From: Tridacna crocea
Lineage: Eukaryota > Mollusca > Bivalvia > Cardiida > Cardiidae
Direction of reading: 5' to 3'
DNA length: 64,000 nt
NCBI GenBank assembly: GCA_943736015.1
Contig: OX031063.1
Span: 1,593,001-1,657,000 of the forward strand
Of the stretch, positions 1 to 11,054 are shown in pieces (position 1 is the first letter of the stretch; each line of letters starts with the position of its first letter). The notes under the pieces were generated by a model. It was not told the origin of the DNA and made no database searches. It saw only the letters and a program-made list of their open reading frames with translations. A program made the translations under genes and the position numbers.

Positions 1-440
1 TTTTCTATAAGTTTCGATGCAAGTCCAACCCGACTTTCTTTCTGCTTCGTCAGTGAGCAAATGGGGCACCCAACGTGCGCAGATCTTATGTAGCCCAAGT
101 CGTTCAAGTAAGATCTTCAAAACACTTGACGAATGAATCCCACTTCATTCTATCTCTTGCATGGTATAATGTGCTGCTTTCGTGCGTCTTCCTCAATTAA
201 CGTTTTTACAGTAGCAATGTTCTTTTCCGTCAAAAAGGAAACCGGCCTACCCACCCAAGGGTCATTTTCAATTGACTCCCGACCATCATTAAAACGGCGT
301 AGCCACTTGCAAACTGTAGCATATTTTAAAGCACCATTCCCATAAACGTTTTGCAAATCAGCATGAATTTCTGTTGGCGAAAACCCGAGCTGTGCTCAAT
401 TCTTACAATATGCCCTCTGTTCACAGATTTTTACATCCAT
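1..440 (-). pseudogene. mariner-like transposase, broken N-terminal part
   Basis: The minus strand encodes the N-terminal helix-turn-helix part of a Tc1/mariner-superfamily transposase, starting at an ATG at 440-438. Visible motifs are FSPTEIHADLQNVYG, TVCKWLRRFNDGRESIENDP and, nearer the window edge in another frame, LHKICARWVPHLLTDE. The last is typical of mariner proteins just before the catalytic domain. The reading frame has a stop soon after the start (about residue 15), another after IIPCKR, and at least one frameshift before the KICARWVP block. It is therefore a dead copy. The catalytic D,D34D domain lies outside the window. Confidence 0.85.
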
Positions 441-819
441 ATTGAACGCTATATTTTACTATAGTGTATAAAACCATGTGTTGAAAATACCCAGCGCAGC
501 GCGCACATGGACCTCGTACATCACATACTGTGGCATTTCGAGAGAGGAATGATTACGCAAGTTCTGTGTAAAAAATCTTGCAATTTCATAATCACGTTAA
601 AAAGTTGTAGTCTTACTCTACGAACTTAAAAAGTGTCCCTCGTACATTATATATTTGTCTTTTCTTTGCATGCACTGCACGCTTGAGGCGTCATTTTTTA
701 CCTGCATTGGTAATTATTTACGTGATTCACGCAAAATCTTACATGAATGGGAACTCTGAAACAGTCATTAGACCATGTGCAATAGTTATTACAAATACAA
801 CAATTCATCATCATTGCTA
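441..819. other. no recognisable feature
   Basis: AT-rich sequence with no convincing coding frame or repeat. It may include the rest of the mariner copy's 5' end, but no terminal repeat could be matched. Confidence 0.4.
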
Positions 820-935
820 AAACCTGGTCTGAATCGGCCACTAAATCTGGTCTGAATCAGCCATGGTTCGATTAGCCATGTTCCGAATTAGCCAAAGAGA
901 TGGTCCGAATCAGCCATGGGCTGAATCAGCCATAA
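820..935 (+). repeat. short diverged tandem repeat (GAATCAGCCAT)
   Basis: About six imperfect copies of a motif close to TGGTCCGAATCAGCCATG follow each other, some with GAATTAGCC or GATTAGCC variants. A poly(T)-rich stretch follows. No function is implied; it looks like a decayed minisatellite. Confidence 0.7.
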
Positions 936-1644
936 TTTGTTTTTTTTTCTTTTTGCAAAACTGAACCTTTTCAATATACAAAAATATGTTTCCTAACAAT
1001 ACTAAGTATGTAGCTGAATACATACATGTTTATAGTTTGACTTCACTGACATTCAACTTGCATTATGAAGTGGTTTGTGGTTTTGGAGTTTACCGTTGCT
1101 GCAAAAGTTAAAGTAATAAAGCAACATCCAGCTAATTACTGGTGGAGGAAGACTCAAGAGTGCACAGAGGCACCCAGGTAGAACCACCAACCTACGGCAA
1201 GTCAACTTGAAGGCTTGCATCATGAAAGAAGATAATGTTATGGCATATTAAACATGATGGGTACGGCAAATATTTCTCCTCTAGATAATTCAAGAAAGAT
1301 GCAAGATATAAAAGACTAAAAGACAATGAATTACCTTTGCAAAGTCATTGTTCATATCTATTTTTCTCAAACTCTCTCGTAACTGGAAATCATAAATGAT
1401 TACATTCAATAAACTGGGCCGCAAAGAATTTGCCACAAAACATGAGTGGCAGCCCCCCTCCCCCTAAAAATATCATTATTTCCCACACAATTTAAAGGTA
1501 AATATCAATATTTGGAGAAAAAGGGTAAGTTACTGATTTTCAGTGTCCTAACTACAATCTTAATTTTACAAAATAGTGGTGCAGTCTTCTTCAAGTAAGC
1601 TTGAATTGCAATAAAAAAAAATAGAATGTATAATTCACGATAAA
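936..1644. other. no recognisable feature
   Basis: AT-rich non-coding sequence with a T run near 942-955. No gene or clear repeat seen. Confidence 0.4.
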
Positions 1645-3130
1645 AAACAAGAGCCGTCAGAGACGGGTTATGCTCCCCGAACAACTGCTTGTCATAAAAT
1701 ATATGAAATTGATAATAAATTCACTTCTTTTATCCTAAAAGAACCAGTTCATGCCCCCCAAAAATTTGAAGTGAAAAGGCAATTACTATCTTAGAGATAG
1801 CCAACACAAACTTGTAGAGGGCAATAAGCCCAATGAGCCCCCTTTAAGCTCCCTTTTCCCATCAGACAATATTGCATCATTGAAATAAATACAATGGGTG
1901 TGTGGTTTGTGGCATTTTTGAATAATACTTCAAAATTTGGAATTTCATAAAATTTTTAGCAGTCATGTGGTAAATATTGCATAAAACATTTTTTTACATG
2001 AAGCCCCTTTTACCCGAGACGCAGCCTGAAATTGAGAAACAGGAAGAGAGGTACCTGGGCATCATTCCAACAAGTTCAGATTTAACAATTTTTTCCATGA
2101 AGTCGCCTTTTTCCGTGATGCAACCTCAATTTGAGGAACCAGGAAAGACATATTTGCGCATTTGTAATTCACAGATTGAAAAAAAAAAACAAAGGGCACA
2201 TGTTGAAACTTGTAAAACAAGATATAACCATGAAATTTCACGAAATTTTGACAAAAACTGAACAAGATATTAGTAAAAATTGAAATTTTGCATTAGGGCC
2301 CCTTTTTCCTTGTCATTTTACAAGAAACCCCCTTTTTCCATGTGAGAGGGTCAAATTGAAAAACACATAGATAAAGAAACAAGAACACATGGTGAAACTT
2401 TGAAAAAAAAAATATAAGCATGAAGTTTAAATTAATGAAATTTTGAGCAAAACTAAATGAAATATTAGTAAAAATTGGAATTTTGCAAGAAACCCCCCTT
2501 TTTCCATGACAGAATGTCATCTTAAAAAACGCCAAGATTAAAAATAGCAAGGGCACATGCTAAAACTTTCCATAAACAATATAACCATGAAGTCTCATGA
2601 TATTCTGACAAAAACTGAATGAGATAATGGCAAAAATTGCAATTTTGTATTAAGCCCCTTTTTTCCCATGACACGGGGTCAAATTGAAAATCCGGGAAAG
2701 ATATGTCAGCGCCTCACTTCAAAAAGTTCATATATGAAGTTTTATCCAATTTGGTCCAGGGGTTGTGGAGAAATTGCTTCGGCTGACCGACAGACGGACA
2801 GACAGAATGTCATCCTAAAAAAGGCCAAGATTAGAAATAGCAAGGGCACATGCCAAAACTTTCCATAAACAATATAACCATGAAGTCTCATGATATTCTG
2901 ACAAAAACTGAATGAGATATTGGCAAAAATTGCAATTTTGCATTAAGCCCCTTTTTTCCATGACACGGGGTCAAACTGAAAATCCGGGAAAGGTATGTCA
3001 GCGCCTCACTTCAAAAAGTTCATATATGAAGTTTTATCCAATTTGGTCCAGGGGTTGTGGAGAAATCGCTTCAGACGGACGGACAGACGAAGCGTCAACT
3101 ATATGCTCGCCCTTCGAGGAGCATAAAAAA
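1645..3130 (+). mobile_element. tandem-repeat element resembling bivalve pearl/HINE elements
   Basis: The block opens with a small hairpin (CCGTCAGAGACGG, near 1652) and closes near 3103-3125 with a second hairpin (TGCTCGCCCTTCGAGGAGCA). Between them are units that repeat 'CATTAAGCCCCTTTT' and 'GGTCAAATTGAAAATCCGGG'. The best pair is offset by 293 bases (2531 and 2824); weaker units precede it from about 2000. A GACGGACAGAC microsatellite-like tract sits near the 3' end. Tandem cores, a short tetranucleotide tract and a terminal hairpin are the layout of pearl elements and other Helentron-linked non-autonomous elements. That family assignment is inference. The open frames inside are repeat translations, not genes. 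Confidence 0.55.
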
Positions 3131-3397
3131 AATCCAGTGTTTCACGTTACAGACTTGACCTCAGTGTTTCATCCAGGATTTGAAAAAAGTGGGGGATTTT
3201 CACAAAACATGGGGGCCATCACAACACAAACTATGACTGAGCTAGTAGAAAATGGCTTTGTGATCTTTACAATCAGCATGCCTGGATAGAGTTGCGGTAC
3301 TAAAATTGCTGTTTCCAGAGGTGAAATCCTTCAAACAACAGCAAATCATATCACCCTTTTCATACTTTTGTAACCACAGCCAGTCTTTAAGCCTGGA

Positions 3398-3627
3398 GTA
3401 ACTCATTACCAAAGGAGAAAATTTTAGGTTTGTCCAAATCGAAAGCATTTGCAGACGACATGATAAAAGTGACTGAAAATTTGAAAATTATTTTGTGAAG
3501 GGTAGAAAACATTGTGGGAAAAGGAGAATATGCTGGTTACCAGCATATTCTCCTTTTCCCACAATGTTTTTAAAAGGCTTCTTTCTCAAGAGTCATCAAA
3601 AGTAAGGATTGTTTGGAAAAGAGTTAA
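3398..3627 (-). mobile_element. hairpin MITE (family P), well preserved copy
   Basis: This 230-bp element reads from TAACTCATTACC to a closing TTAA at 3624-3627. The centre, 3506-3570, is a perfect palindrome with 32-base arms around one central base. Family P (named here) has about 229-bp copies flanked by TTAA with ends close to CCCTTTACCACAC. TTAA duplications and CCC-type ends fit piggyBac-derived MITEs. It has no coding capacity. Confidence 0.85.
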
Positions 3628-4128
3628 TATTGTTGGAAAACCTACTGCTTATGGCTAACCGATTGCCCCTCTTTAAGACAAACACTATAGATGAGACATC
3701 TCCATTGTGAGCAACTTGACGTGAATTCATAATGCATGGAGTGCACGACACAGGTAGATGACTATGTTTAAAATTACAATTCTTCTGACCATGTAGAAAC
3801 GTGCTTCTAAGATGCTTATAAGTGAACAATGTTGGTTTACTGCAGATGGTTTACTGGCCTGGGTCACACAAAAAAATAATAAAACTACCTGTGAAGAATG
3901 TATTACCTTTGGCCTGCTAAATACTAATATATGCACAGAATTGGCAATGGGTGTAGATAAACAACACTTATTTTGGAAAGGATATTATCATAATTAATGA
4001 TTTAATCACAATGGAATGACATTGTGAAACAATTTGCACTGTTATTGTGATCAATAAAATAAACTTGGTGCGAAAATAATAGATTAACATGAGGGTCCCA
4101 ACATGGCAAGGGTCAAGTTATGTTTCAG
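3628..4128. other. no recognisable feature
   Basis: Unique-looking AT-rich sequence between the hairpin MITE and the nested transposon stack. Short open frames here are on opposing strands and show no domain. Confidence 0.4.
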
Positions 4129-4217
4129 TGACAGATGTTTCGGTAACAGACGAGTTCGGTAACATAGACTTATCATGTAAATCATTGGATGTTTCTGTAA
4201 CAAAGCAATTATATTGT

Positions 4218-4981
4218 CAGGGTTCAATCTAGAATTTTGTCAGAATGGGCCACTGGCCCATCACTATTTTAAAAAAAAAGGGGCCACCAGTATTTTGAGA
4301 TGGGCCAGCACTTTTTAACGATCAAATAACCAGGATCTTGGCATTTTAAAAGCTCAATTATTACTGATTTAACATACAAAGGAAGTAAATCCAGATAATT
4401 TACTGCTTGTGTATGGGGTTAAAAAATTCTTTTGCTGTATACAAAAACCGCAAGTCATGATTTTTTTTTTGCATCGTCACAACGAAGCCAGTGAAATTGA
4501 GGCTTTTGTAGCCACTCAGTTTTAAAGTTTTTTGCATATGATTTCCCAGCTTTTTCATCAGCTGATTTTTCACCACTGGTTTCACCCGATTGTTGCGTTT
4601 TTGCTTGTTTGGCGGAATTTCCGCCAGAAAAGAAATCAACGATTCGTTTCTGTGTTTGTATTGCCGACATGTTTTCAACAGCTGGTTCCCATCGCATTCG
4701 TTCATGGGCCGTGAATAAATCATTATCCGATTACCAGTAGGTAACGCTCTCCGTGTTGTTGCGACGCTTTGCAATTAAATTTCAATACCGCGGAAAGCGT
4801 CTTCTAACACTGACTCGCTAAAAACTCTACTGCTAAAAAAATAATGGTGGCGCACAACGGAATCAGAAAAGCGCCGATGCATTCCATTTTGCGCCGATTA
4901 GGCGCACTGGAGTTTCAAAAATGGGCCAAGGACTTTAAAATCGCGCCATTGGCGCAAAAACGCAGCCTAGATTGAACCCTG
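4218..4981. mobile_element. hAT-like non-autonomous element A
   Basis: The element starts CAGGGTTCAATCTAG and ends CTAGATTGAACCCTG, with a 6-base flanking repeat TATTGT. It splits the left arm of element E: joining the flanks restores the arm seen at the right end. It carries the start of a hAT-type transposase on the minus strand and little else. Confidence 0.8.
4455..4697 (-). pseudogene. hAT transposase N-terminal fragment
   Basis: The 80-residue frame begins MRWEPAVENMSAIQTQKRIV, then has a basic DFFSGG segment followed by KSYAKNFKTEWLQKPQFHWL. This layout (KR..DFF, a low-complexity linker, then FKTEWLQK..WL before a BED-type zinc finger) is what I recognise from hAT-type proteins related to ZNF862-like domesticated transposases. 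The zinc finger cysteines and the catalytic core are missing. The frame ends near residue 80, just inside the left end of element A. It is the remnant of a deletion derivative and cannot make a working transposase. Confidence 0.6.
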
Positions 4982-5778
4982 TATTGTGTTTATGTCAGGT
5001 GACACCTATCGTATGACTTAGTTACGTTCAAACCCTTTATTTTTGCACTTTTCACCCAGTTATCCCTTGATAGATAGGCTCAAACCTTTTATTTTTTCAC
5101 TTTTCACCCTCTTTCGCTTGAAAGATGGGCAACCGACATTGTCAATACATACAGCATGATATGAGGTACACAACAAAAAATTTCAATGAAACATAGTGGA
5201 AATTACAAATTAAAGTTTAGATAACGAAATAAAGCCATGCGTTCAGGGGGAACAAGACAATTCCCCGACAAGACAGTTCCCCGACAAAATTGAAGACAGT
5301 TCCCCGACACCTTTGACGACAGTTCCCCGACACTTTTATTATTAGTATAGATCTATGGAATAGTTTTTTTTTTTTGGTTTGTTTTCTTTAAATATTTTTA
5401 TAGACATTTATTTCAAATGATGGAAGTAAATTTCAACTTTGGCGGTTATTAATTGCGTATTATGCCCAATTAAGGAGGTCGACATAGTGTGATTAGACTG
5501 TTTGATGCCATGATTGGATGTTTATAATAATGATTGGTTTAATTGACGGGAACCTTTCGAGTTTCCGTTTATTGTGTATGATTGCCATGAAAATTGTCTT
5601 TAATGGCATGGTGTTGGGTTCTGGAATGCAATTTTAAGATGTATAACTCGTGTAATGTATGCAGGGTTCGACATTAAGGCACGTCCGAACGACATTGTCT
5701 AGCAAAAAATCGGTTCGGGCTAGTAGTGAGTGCGTCCGGCTAGCCCGAATGGTCTAGTGCAAAAATCGAGACAGTAAG

Positions 5779-6007
5779 TTAACCCATTACCACTCAATCC
5801 CTACTTTTGACGCCCCTGAGAAAGAAGCCTTTTGAAAACACTGTGGGAAAAGGAGAAAATGCTGGTAACCAGCATTTTCTCCTTTTCCCACAGTGTTTTC
5901 TACCCTTTCCAGAACAAATTTCTATTTTTCAGTCACCTTTATTTTGTCGTCTGCAAATGCTTTCAATTTGGACCAGTCCAAAATTATCTCGTGTGGTAAT
6001 GAGTTAA
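5779..6007 (+). mobile_element. hairpin MITE (family P), best preserved copy
   Basis: Exactly 229 bp including TTAA at each end. It starts TTAACCCATTACCACTC and ends GTGTGGTAATGAGTTAA, which are near-perfect inverted repeats. The centre, 5834-5900, is a perfect palindrome with 33-base arms around one base. TTAA target duplication plus CCC ends points to a piggyBac-type origin. It lies inside element B. Confidence 0.9.
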
Positions 6008-6890
6008 GTATCAGTTTAGATGCTTGGCATAAGTGACGATAATTGACCTAACATGATGTTCCTTGAAAAAGATCGCTTACATGATTTGTGTTTTTGTCCA
6101 ACAAGCGACAATTTAGTTACAAATTCTACAGGAAGCCCATCGCACATGCGCAGTAGTCAATATTTTCAGTGGAAAAACCAACTCGAGCCGAAAATAGATT
6201 AGTAGACTGGAGTCTACGGGCTATTTTTTCTTCAAGGATATGTCTTAAATTTAACCTGATTTTCATAATTTTGTCAAGAGTATTTGATTTTTAAGCAAGA
6301 ATTTCCTATGTCTAGCTCTTTTTCTTGGAATATACCGAAGTTTCATTTTGACGACAACCGAAAATGAGTCGCCAGGATGTTTACATAGACAACGGAGCAG
6401 ACAAGTGTGGAAAATGCCAAGCTTGCGTCAATTCAAAATAAAATCTGATCCTTGAGAAGCAGAGTCATAATACAAAGCTAAAAACAAATTGATTGAAACA
6501 AAAATAGATCTAGATAAAAGTGTTCCAACTCATGCATATTGTTGCGTAAATCATGTAATAGAATTGAAATTCACGTAACAAATTTTGGTTACACGCGAGA
6601 CGTCATGTAAGATAAAAAAAAGTAAATGAATCCATTATCCGCTTAACTTGTGCAAAATGACAGGTTTTGATGTTACTTGCTACCCTTATTGATAATTTTT
6701 GTCAAATCATGTGGGAAAAACCTGTCTATAAATCAACACACATGAAAAATGCTCATTGCAAAAAGCACGGAAACCCATGACACAACACAATGTTCCTTTT
6801 GACATTGTCCTATAAGAGTCACTTCAGACTGTCTATCAGCTTTTTAATGGCTTTTAAACAGTAAATTTCCATAAATATCTTAATAGATAT

Positions 6891-8830
6891 CAGGGTTCGC
6901 TCTGGGTCTAAAAAAGTTGTCGCCAGCTCTTTCGCCAAAGGAAAAAAGTTGGGGCCAATCTGGGGACAGTTGGGGCCAAATTTTCAGGAGTTGGGGCCAG
7001 ATGAGTATCATAATGCAGCATGCTGGACAAAATTTTAGACTGGTCGGAATTGTAAGGAGTTGTAGTCCATTCATAATGTATAAAAATGTATGTTAAGGGG
7101 TAGATAACTTTGTTAGAAAATGAGAATTATCTATGAAAAAGAAAAAGTAACACTTTCTCAGGGTCATATGAACAAGGTTTTTCATTTTTTTTTTTTTGCC
7201 TGTTTGATAATTGATTCTTTCTTCATGACAGAGCAGCCAGTGGTGAAACCCTAAACCCTAACTTACTGACATTGTAGACACATTTTACATAGCATAACTT
7301 TTTTGCAAGCATCGTATTTGAGAAAGCTAGAAAAATCAGGGTCAGAAAGCCAATAGTTCTTAAATAATCGTTTTGCAACTTTCGAAGGCATGCCGAGTTG
7401 ACTAGATTCACTTTCATAATGGGAGGCATCGGCTTTACTTTTTCTCACAGACATTAACGCAGCGATCCATTTTTACATAGAAAGAAAGAGCTAAAAAGTT
7501 ACCTATTTATAACCTATCAAATTGACAGCATTTGCAGCAGGCAAATACCGGTAGATAACCGCTCAAAGTCTGTAACTAATGTTTAAAGATACATGTATAT
7601 AAAAAAATATATAGTCTGTTAAATGTAGAAAAGCTTACTTCCAGCATTTTCTCATATTGCCACAATGTTTTCAACTTTCTATTGATAAGTTAGACCCAGT
7701 TTCAGAGAGCAAGAGACATCGAAAATACAGCTGTCTGATTAGCGTTTGTCTTTGATTAATATCGGATAAATCGTAATTAAAACCATCATTCAACAAGTAA
7801 ATCTAACACCTGATTTACTTTCAAAGCCTTGTAGATTTGCTGTTCGCAGCCCAATCAAGGGAATACTATAAAATCAACAGAATACTTAGATCTATCTAGA
7901 ATAAAATACATTAACTTTTTTTTACATTTTATGTTATAGAACTTTAGTGTCATAGAATATATTCGATTTCATCCAAACGTTGTTGCAGTGACGAGCTACC
8001 ATTTTGAAGTTGAATCATGTGACTTCGCTAAATTCGCCGAAAGCCTTGTAACGTGATACTACATTGGGGCCAAATTAGTCACATGATTTGAAAATATTGC
8101 CACATGATCTAAATGATCTAAGTACGTCATCATATTTGTTCGTTTGGAAAACTGCAAGTAGAGTCTAATAACTAATAAGGAGTAAATGGTTATAAGCAAG
8201 TAGGTACCGATTCCATGGTTTTTAAAACTGGGATATTTCAATCCATTTAAAACTTTGGAAATAAAAGTTGACGAAGATTGACCGATATCCGGGGTGGTAC
8301 TTTACTTTCATATAGGTAGTTACTAAATTTAGCAAACTGTGTTTCAAAAATAGAGGTCCGACAAACACCGATAGGCGGCGCTGATATTTGTCAATAATAG
8401 GGGATTATCCCATGGTGTCGTAAAGTTAATTAACAATGACTTGTCAATCAGACTCTCGGTATGTTGTAAACTAATTAAACTCGCTGATTGGGCCCTAACT
8501 GTCAATCGGGTACGGCACACGCTGATATGGTAGATTACACACAGGACGCTTTGACGATATACGCGAGGCGATTTCCCGATTTTTTTCAGTCGACTTGGAC
8601 TTCGCTTTTCTTGGCGAAATGCGCGAAGTTTTTTGAAATCCGGCGACTTCTTCGCCCAATCGCAAGCTTAGCTCGCAAACGCTTACGACAATGAATTTCA
8701 AAAGAATTTCTTTTTGGGGCCAGCTTGTAAAAACTTGTCGCCACGCATTTTCGCCAAATGAAAAAATCTTGCGCCAAATTTTAATTTTTGTGGCAAATGG
8801 CGACAATGGCGATCGGCAGCGCGAACCCTG
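6891..8830. mobile_element. hAT-like element C, innermost layer
   Basis: Starts CAGGGTTCGC and ends GCGAACCCTG, with a perfect 5-base duplication GATAT (6886-6890 and 8831-8835). Near its ends are several TCGCCA and CGCCAAA motifs in inverted arrangement. It holds a transposase N-terminal fragment on the minus strand (7263-7454) and a decayed family P remnant near 7630-7690. It is the youngest layer of this arm of the stack, because it interrupts element B. Confidence 0.8.
7263..7454 (-). pseudogene. hAT transposase N-terminal fragment
   Basis: The 63-residue frame has MSVRKSKADASHYESESSQ, then KRLFKNYWLSDPDFSSFLKY and KKVMLCKMCL. The pattern (F.N.WL..P.F..FL..D..K.V.LCK.C) is the lead-in to the N-terminal BED-like zinc finger of many hAT transposases. 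Only the first cysteine pair is visible. The frame then stops, and no catalytic domain is found in element C. It parallels the fragment in element A: the same strand, the same short first-exon-like piece, and the same position inside the TIRs. Confidence 0.55.
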
Positions 8831-9651
8831 GATATACTTTTATGGTGCAAAACATCATTAAATGATTACTTCATTTCTCGTTTGGAAACATTGTCATGCC
8901 CCCTTATTTTGAAATCTTACCCCCAGATTCATAGCTCATATTATATCACTATGGTTTTGTCCTTGTAAACTCATATTCTGTGCTTTTGAGCTTAAGTTAC
9001 ACTAGAGTATGTGTCTGATAGTGCTTTTAAAATGGGTAAGGCTATTGGTTTTCCTTTGGCGAAAAAATTGTAATTCAAATAAACTAACCGAGAAACATTC
9101 ATTGGCCATTACTTAACATGACATTATCCTTTTTCACAATTGTGGTGTATGAACAAGGAAAAAAACATAGAATTAGATCTATTTCATACTTTTATTCATT
9201 TTGCAAAAATGGTCTAGTAGAAATCTGAAGTGGTCTAGTAAAAATTTCAGATTACTGGTCCACTGGTCTAGTTGAAAAAAATGTTAATGTCGAACCCTGG
9301 TATGTGCTGTAAATTTCTTGAATAAAGCTAAACATTGAAACCTTTTGTTGATTCTCGTTGGGCTCACTGTATAAGTGTCATATTAATTGCTACTGTCCAT
9401 AAAGGCACAAAATAAAGGGGATCTACATGTACTTATATTATCCATTACATTACTAGCGGGTTATTTCAGTTTCTCCGGAAGTAACAGTAATAGATGTAAA
9501 ATGAAAAATGCGCCATATAGATACCGATGATAAATGTCGATGAAAATCAAGTTTGCTAATAATTAATGTGTCGGGGAACTGTCTTCAAAAGTGTCGGGGA
9601 ACTGTCTTCAATTTTGTCGGGGAACTGTCTCGAAAAGCCGTGTCGGGGAAC

Positions 9652-10891
9652 CTAGGTTGGCGCCAGCCAAAAATTTTTAGTAGCCAAAAGTTTTGTCAGT
9701 CAAAACCCGGGATCAGTCTCTGAGCCTTATTACTTTTAAAGTTTGACTTAAGTGTCAATTTCTGAGTATTTCATGGCAATGAGTCCTGTATGGTAAATAT
9801 AAATCTAGATCTACAGCTTTGCATCACTGATATAATATTTAAGGCGTTGTTCTTTTAAGATATTTTTGATGGTCTCATTACATACATGAGAGAGCCAAGT
9901 ATTGAAAGTCGGCTACAAATTCCTGTGCTTATAGGCTGGTGAATGATCAAAAAGTTCCATAAAAGAAAATAAAATGCATATTTTAATCAGGCTTAACCTT
10001 TCACCATACCAGGGATCATATATCCTCAGTATAAACAATCCTGAGGAAGAAGGCTATTATTAATTCTAGGAAAAGGGTGAAAATGGTGGAAACCAGCATT
10101 TTTTTCTTTTTCCAACAATGTTTTCTACCTTTGAAAAGGCAGCTCAACAGCTCTTTCAATTTCTGCATACCAGTCATTAATTCATGCATTGCTAGAGATA
10201 TTTATACTTATGATTTATTTATGATTTTGATTAAATGCAATGCAAAATATCTGTTTTGTCTTGCAAATGATCTAAGAAATACCCTTTCACACTTTACCTT
10301 TCTTGAAGATGCCGATCTCCGAAAATTATCAGATAACAGGTTACATATATAACTCATTTGGCGAAATACAGACCCAGCATTCATTATTACAAAAGGGACT
10401 TCATTAGAAAAGAATCTTTTAAGGCCACACAAACCTTAAAAGGTTAAGTATTTGAGAAAAATCGCCATTGATGCTGTCAAATTTACTCGATAAACGAAAG
10501 TGAAACTTCACTTTCATGTACATAATTCATTCAGCACCACACTGTCCAAAAAATTGCGATTGTTCACGAATGTATTCTATTTATAGAACAAGCGCACTCG
10601 GTAACTGGCAGAGCGCAACTCTTATCCGGTCTTGGTCTATCGGATAGTTAAGGGAGATACAAGGGTTTAAGAGCTTAGGATAGCTGGTATATATGATAAT
10701 CAAGTTGGCGTAGGCAGTTTTCACAGTTATGAAAGTGTTCAATATACAAACCTGACAACAATTTGACAGTCGGCCATTTTCTCTGATCACATTTTTTACA
10801 ATCGCCAATATCGGCACTTTCCTTGTTTTTAGTCGCCAGCAATAAGATTTAATCGCCAATGGCGATTTTGGCGATCGGTAACGCCAACCTA
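9652..10891. mobile_element. TIR element D inserted in the right arm of E2
   Basis: Ends CTAGGTTGGCG and CGCCAACCTAG are inverted repeats, flanked by GGGAAC on both sides (9646-9651, 10892-10897). Removing D rejoins GTGTCGGGGAAC with TGTCTTGTCGGGG and restores the E2 repeat unit exactly, which proves insertion. The inner right end (TGGCGATCGGTAACGCC) resembles that of element C (TGGCGATCGGCAGCGCG), so C and D are probably related. It contains a diverged family P MITE. Confidence 0.8.
9994..10185 (+). mobile_element. hairpin MITE (family P), diverged, inside element D
   Basis: Begins TTAACCTTTCACCAT and has the family's GAGGAAGAAGGC lead, hairpin arms (AAAATGGTGGAAACCAGCAT) and the TTTTCTACC flank. 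The right end is eroded, so the end given is approximate. Confidence 0.65.
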
Positions 10892-11054
10892 GGGGAACTG
10901 TCTTGTCGGGGAACTGTCTTGAAACCCGTTCAGGCGTTGGGTGTAAAGAATATAACAATATCACTATATAATTGCCTTGTTAACGAAACATCCAATCGAT
11001 TTACTCTATAAGTCTATGTTACCGAACTCGTCTGTTACAGAAACATCTGTAAAT

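Larger units (their letters stand above)
5662..9299. mobile_element. hAT-like element B
   Basis: Starts CAGGGTTCGACATTAA and ends TTAATGTCGAACCCTG, with a 5-base target duplication GTATG on both sides. Subterminal repeats of TGGTCTAGT occur near both ends (about 5748 and 9213-9275). It contains a family P MITE (5779-6007) and the younger element C. Its own remaining sequence shows no transposase frame. Confidence 0.8.
5248..10926. mobile_element. TIR element E2 with tandem GTTCCCCGACA ends
   Basis: Left end GGGAACAAGACAATTCCCC (5248 onward) matches the reverse complement of the right end, GGTTTCAAGACAGTTCCCC, and both continue with GACAAGACAGTTCCCC. The inverted arms consist of three to four head-to-tail copies of a GACAGTTCCCCGACA unit (5253-5335; 9571-9650 plus 10892-10921). 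An 8-base target duplication CGTTCAGG flanks it (5240-5247 and 10927-10934). Without elements B and D it is about 790 bp. An 8-bp duplication fits hAT and several other superfamilies; none is proven. No transposase frame belongs to it. Confidence 0.75.
4129..11054. mobile_element. outermost TIR element (E) of a nested stack
   Basis: Ends form an inverted repeat: the left arm near 4131-4217 and the right arm near 10966-11050 share ACAGATGTTTC, GTAACAGACGAGTTCGGTAA and a 3' AAGCAATTATAT block. Each arm has internal GTTTCGGTAACA-type subrepeats. An 8-base direct repeat TGTTTCAG flanks it (4121-4128 and 11055-11062), although the extreme tips do not match perfectly. After removing later insertions only about 460 bp belong to this element, so it was a small non-autonomous element. 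The superfamily is not recognised. Confidence 0.6.

Noticed and set aside
2912..3289. 125-residue plus-strand frame with an internal repeat.
   Set aside because: The repeated peptide mirrors the 293-base tandem DNA repeat; a mobile-element by-product.
7245..7262. CCCTAAACCCTAAC, telomere-like words.
   Set aside because: Only about two units inside a transposon; chance occurrence is likely.
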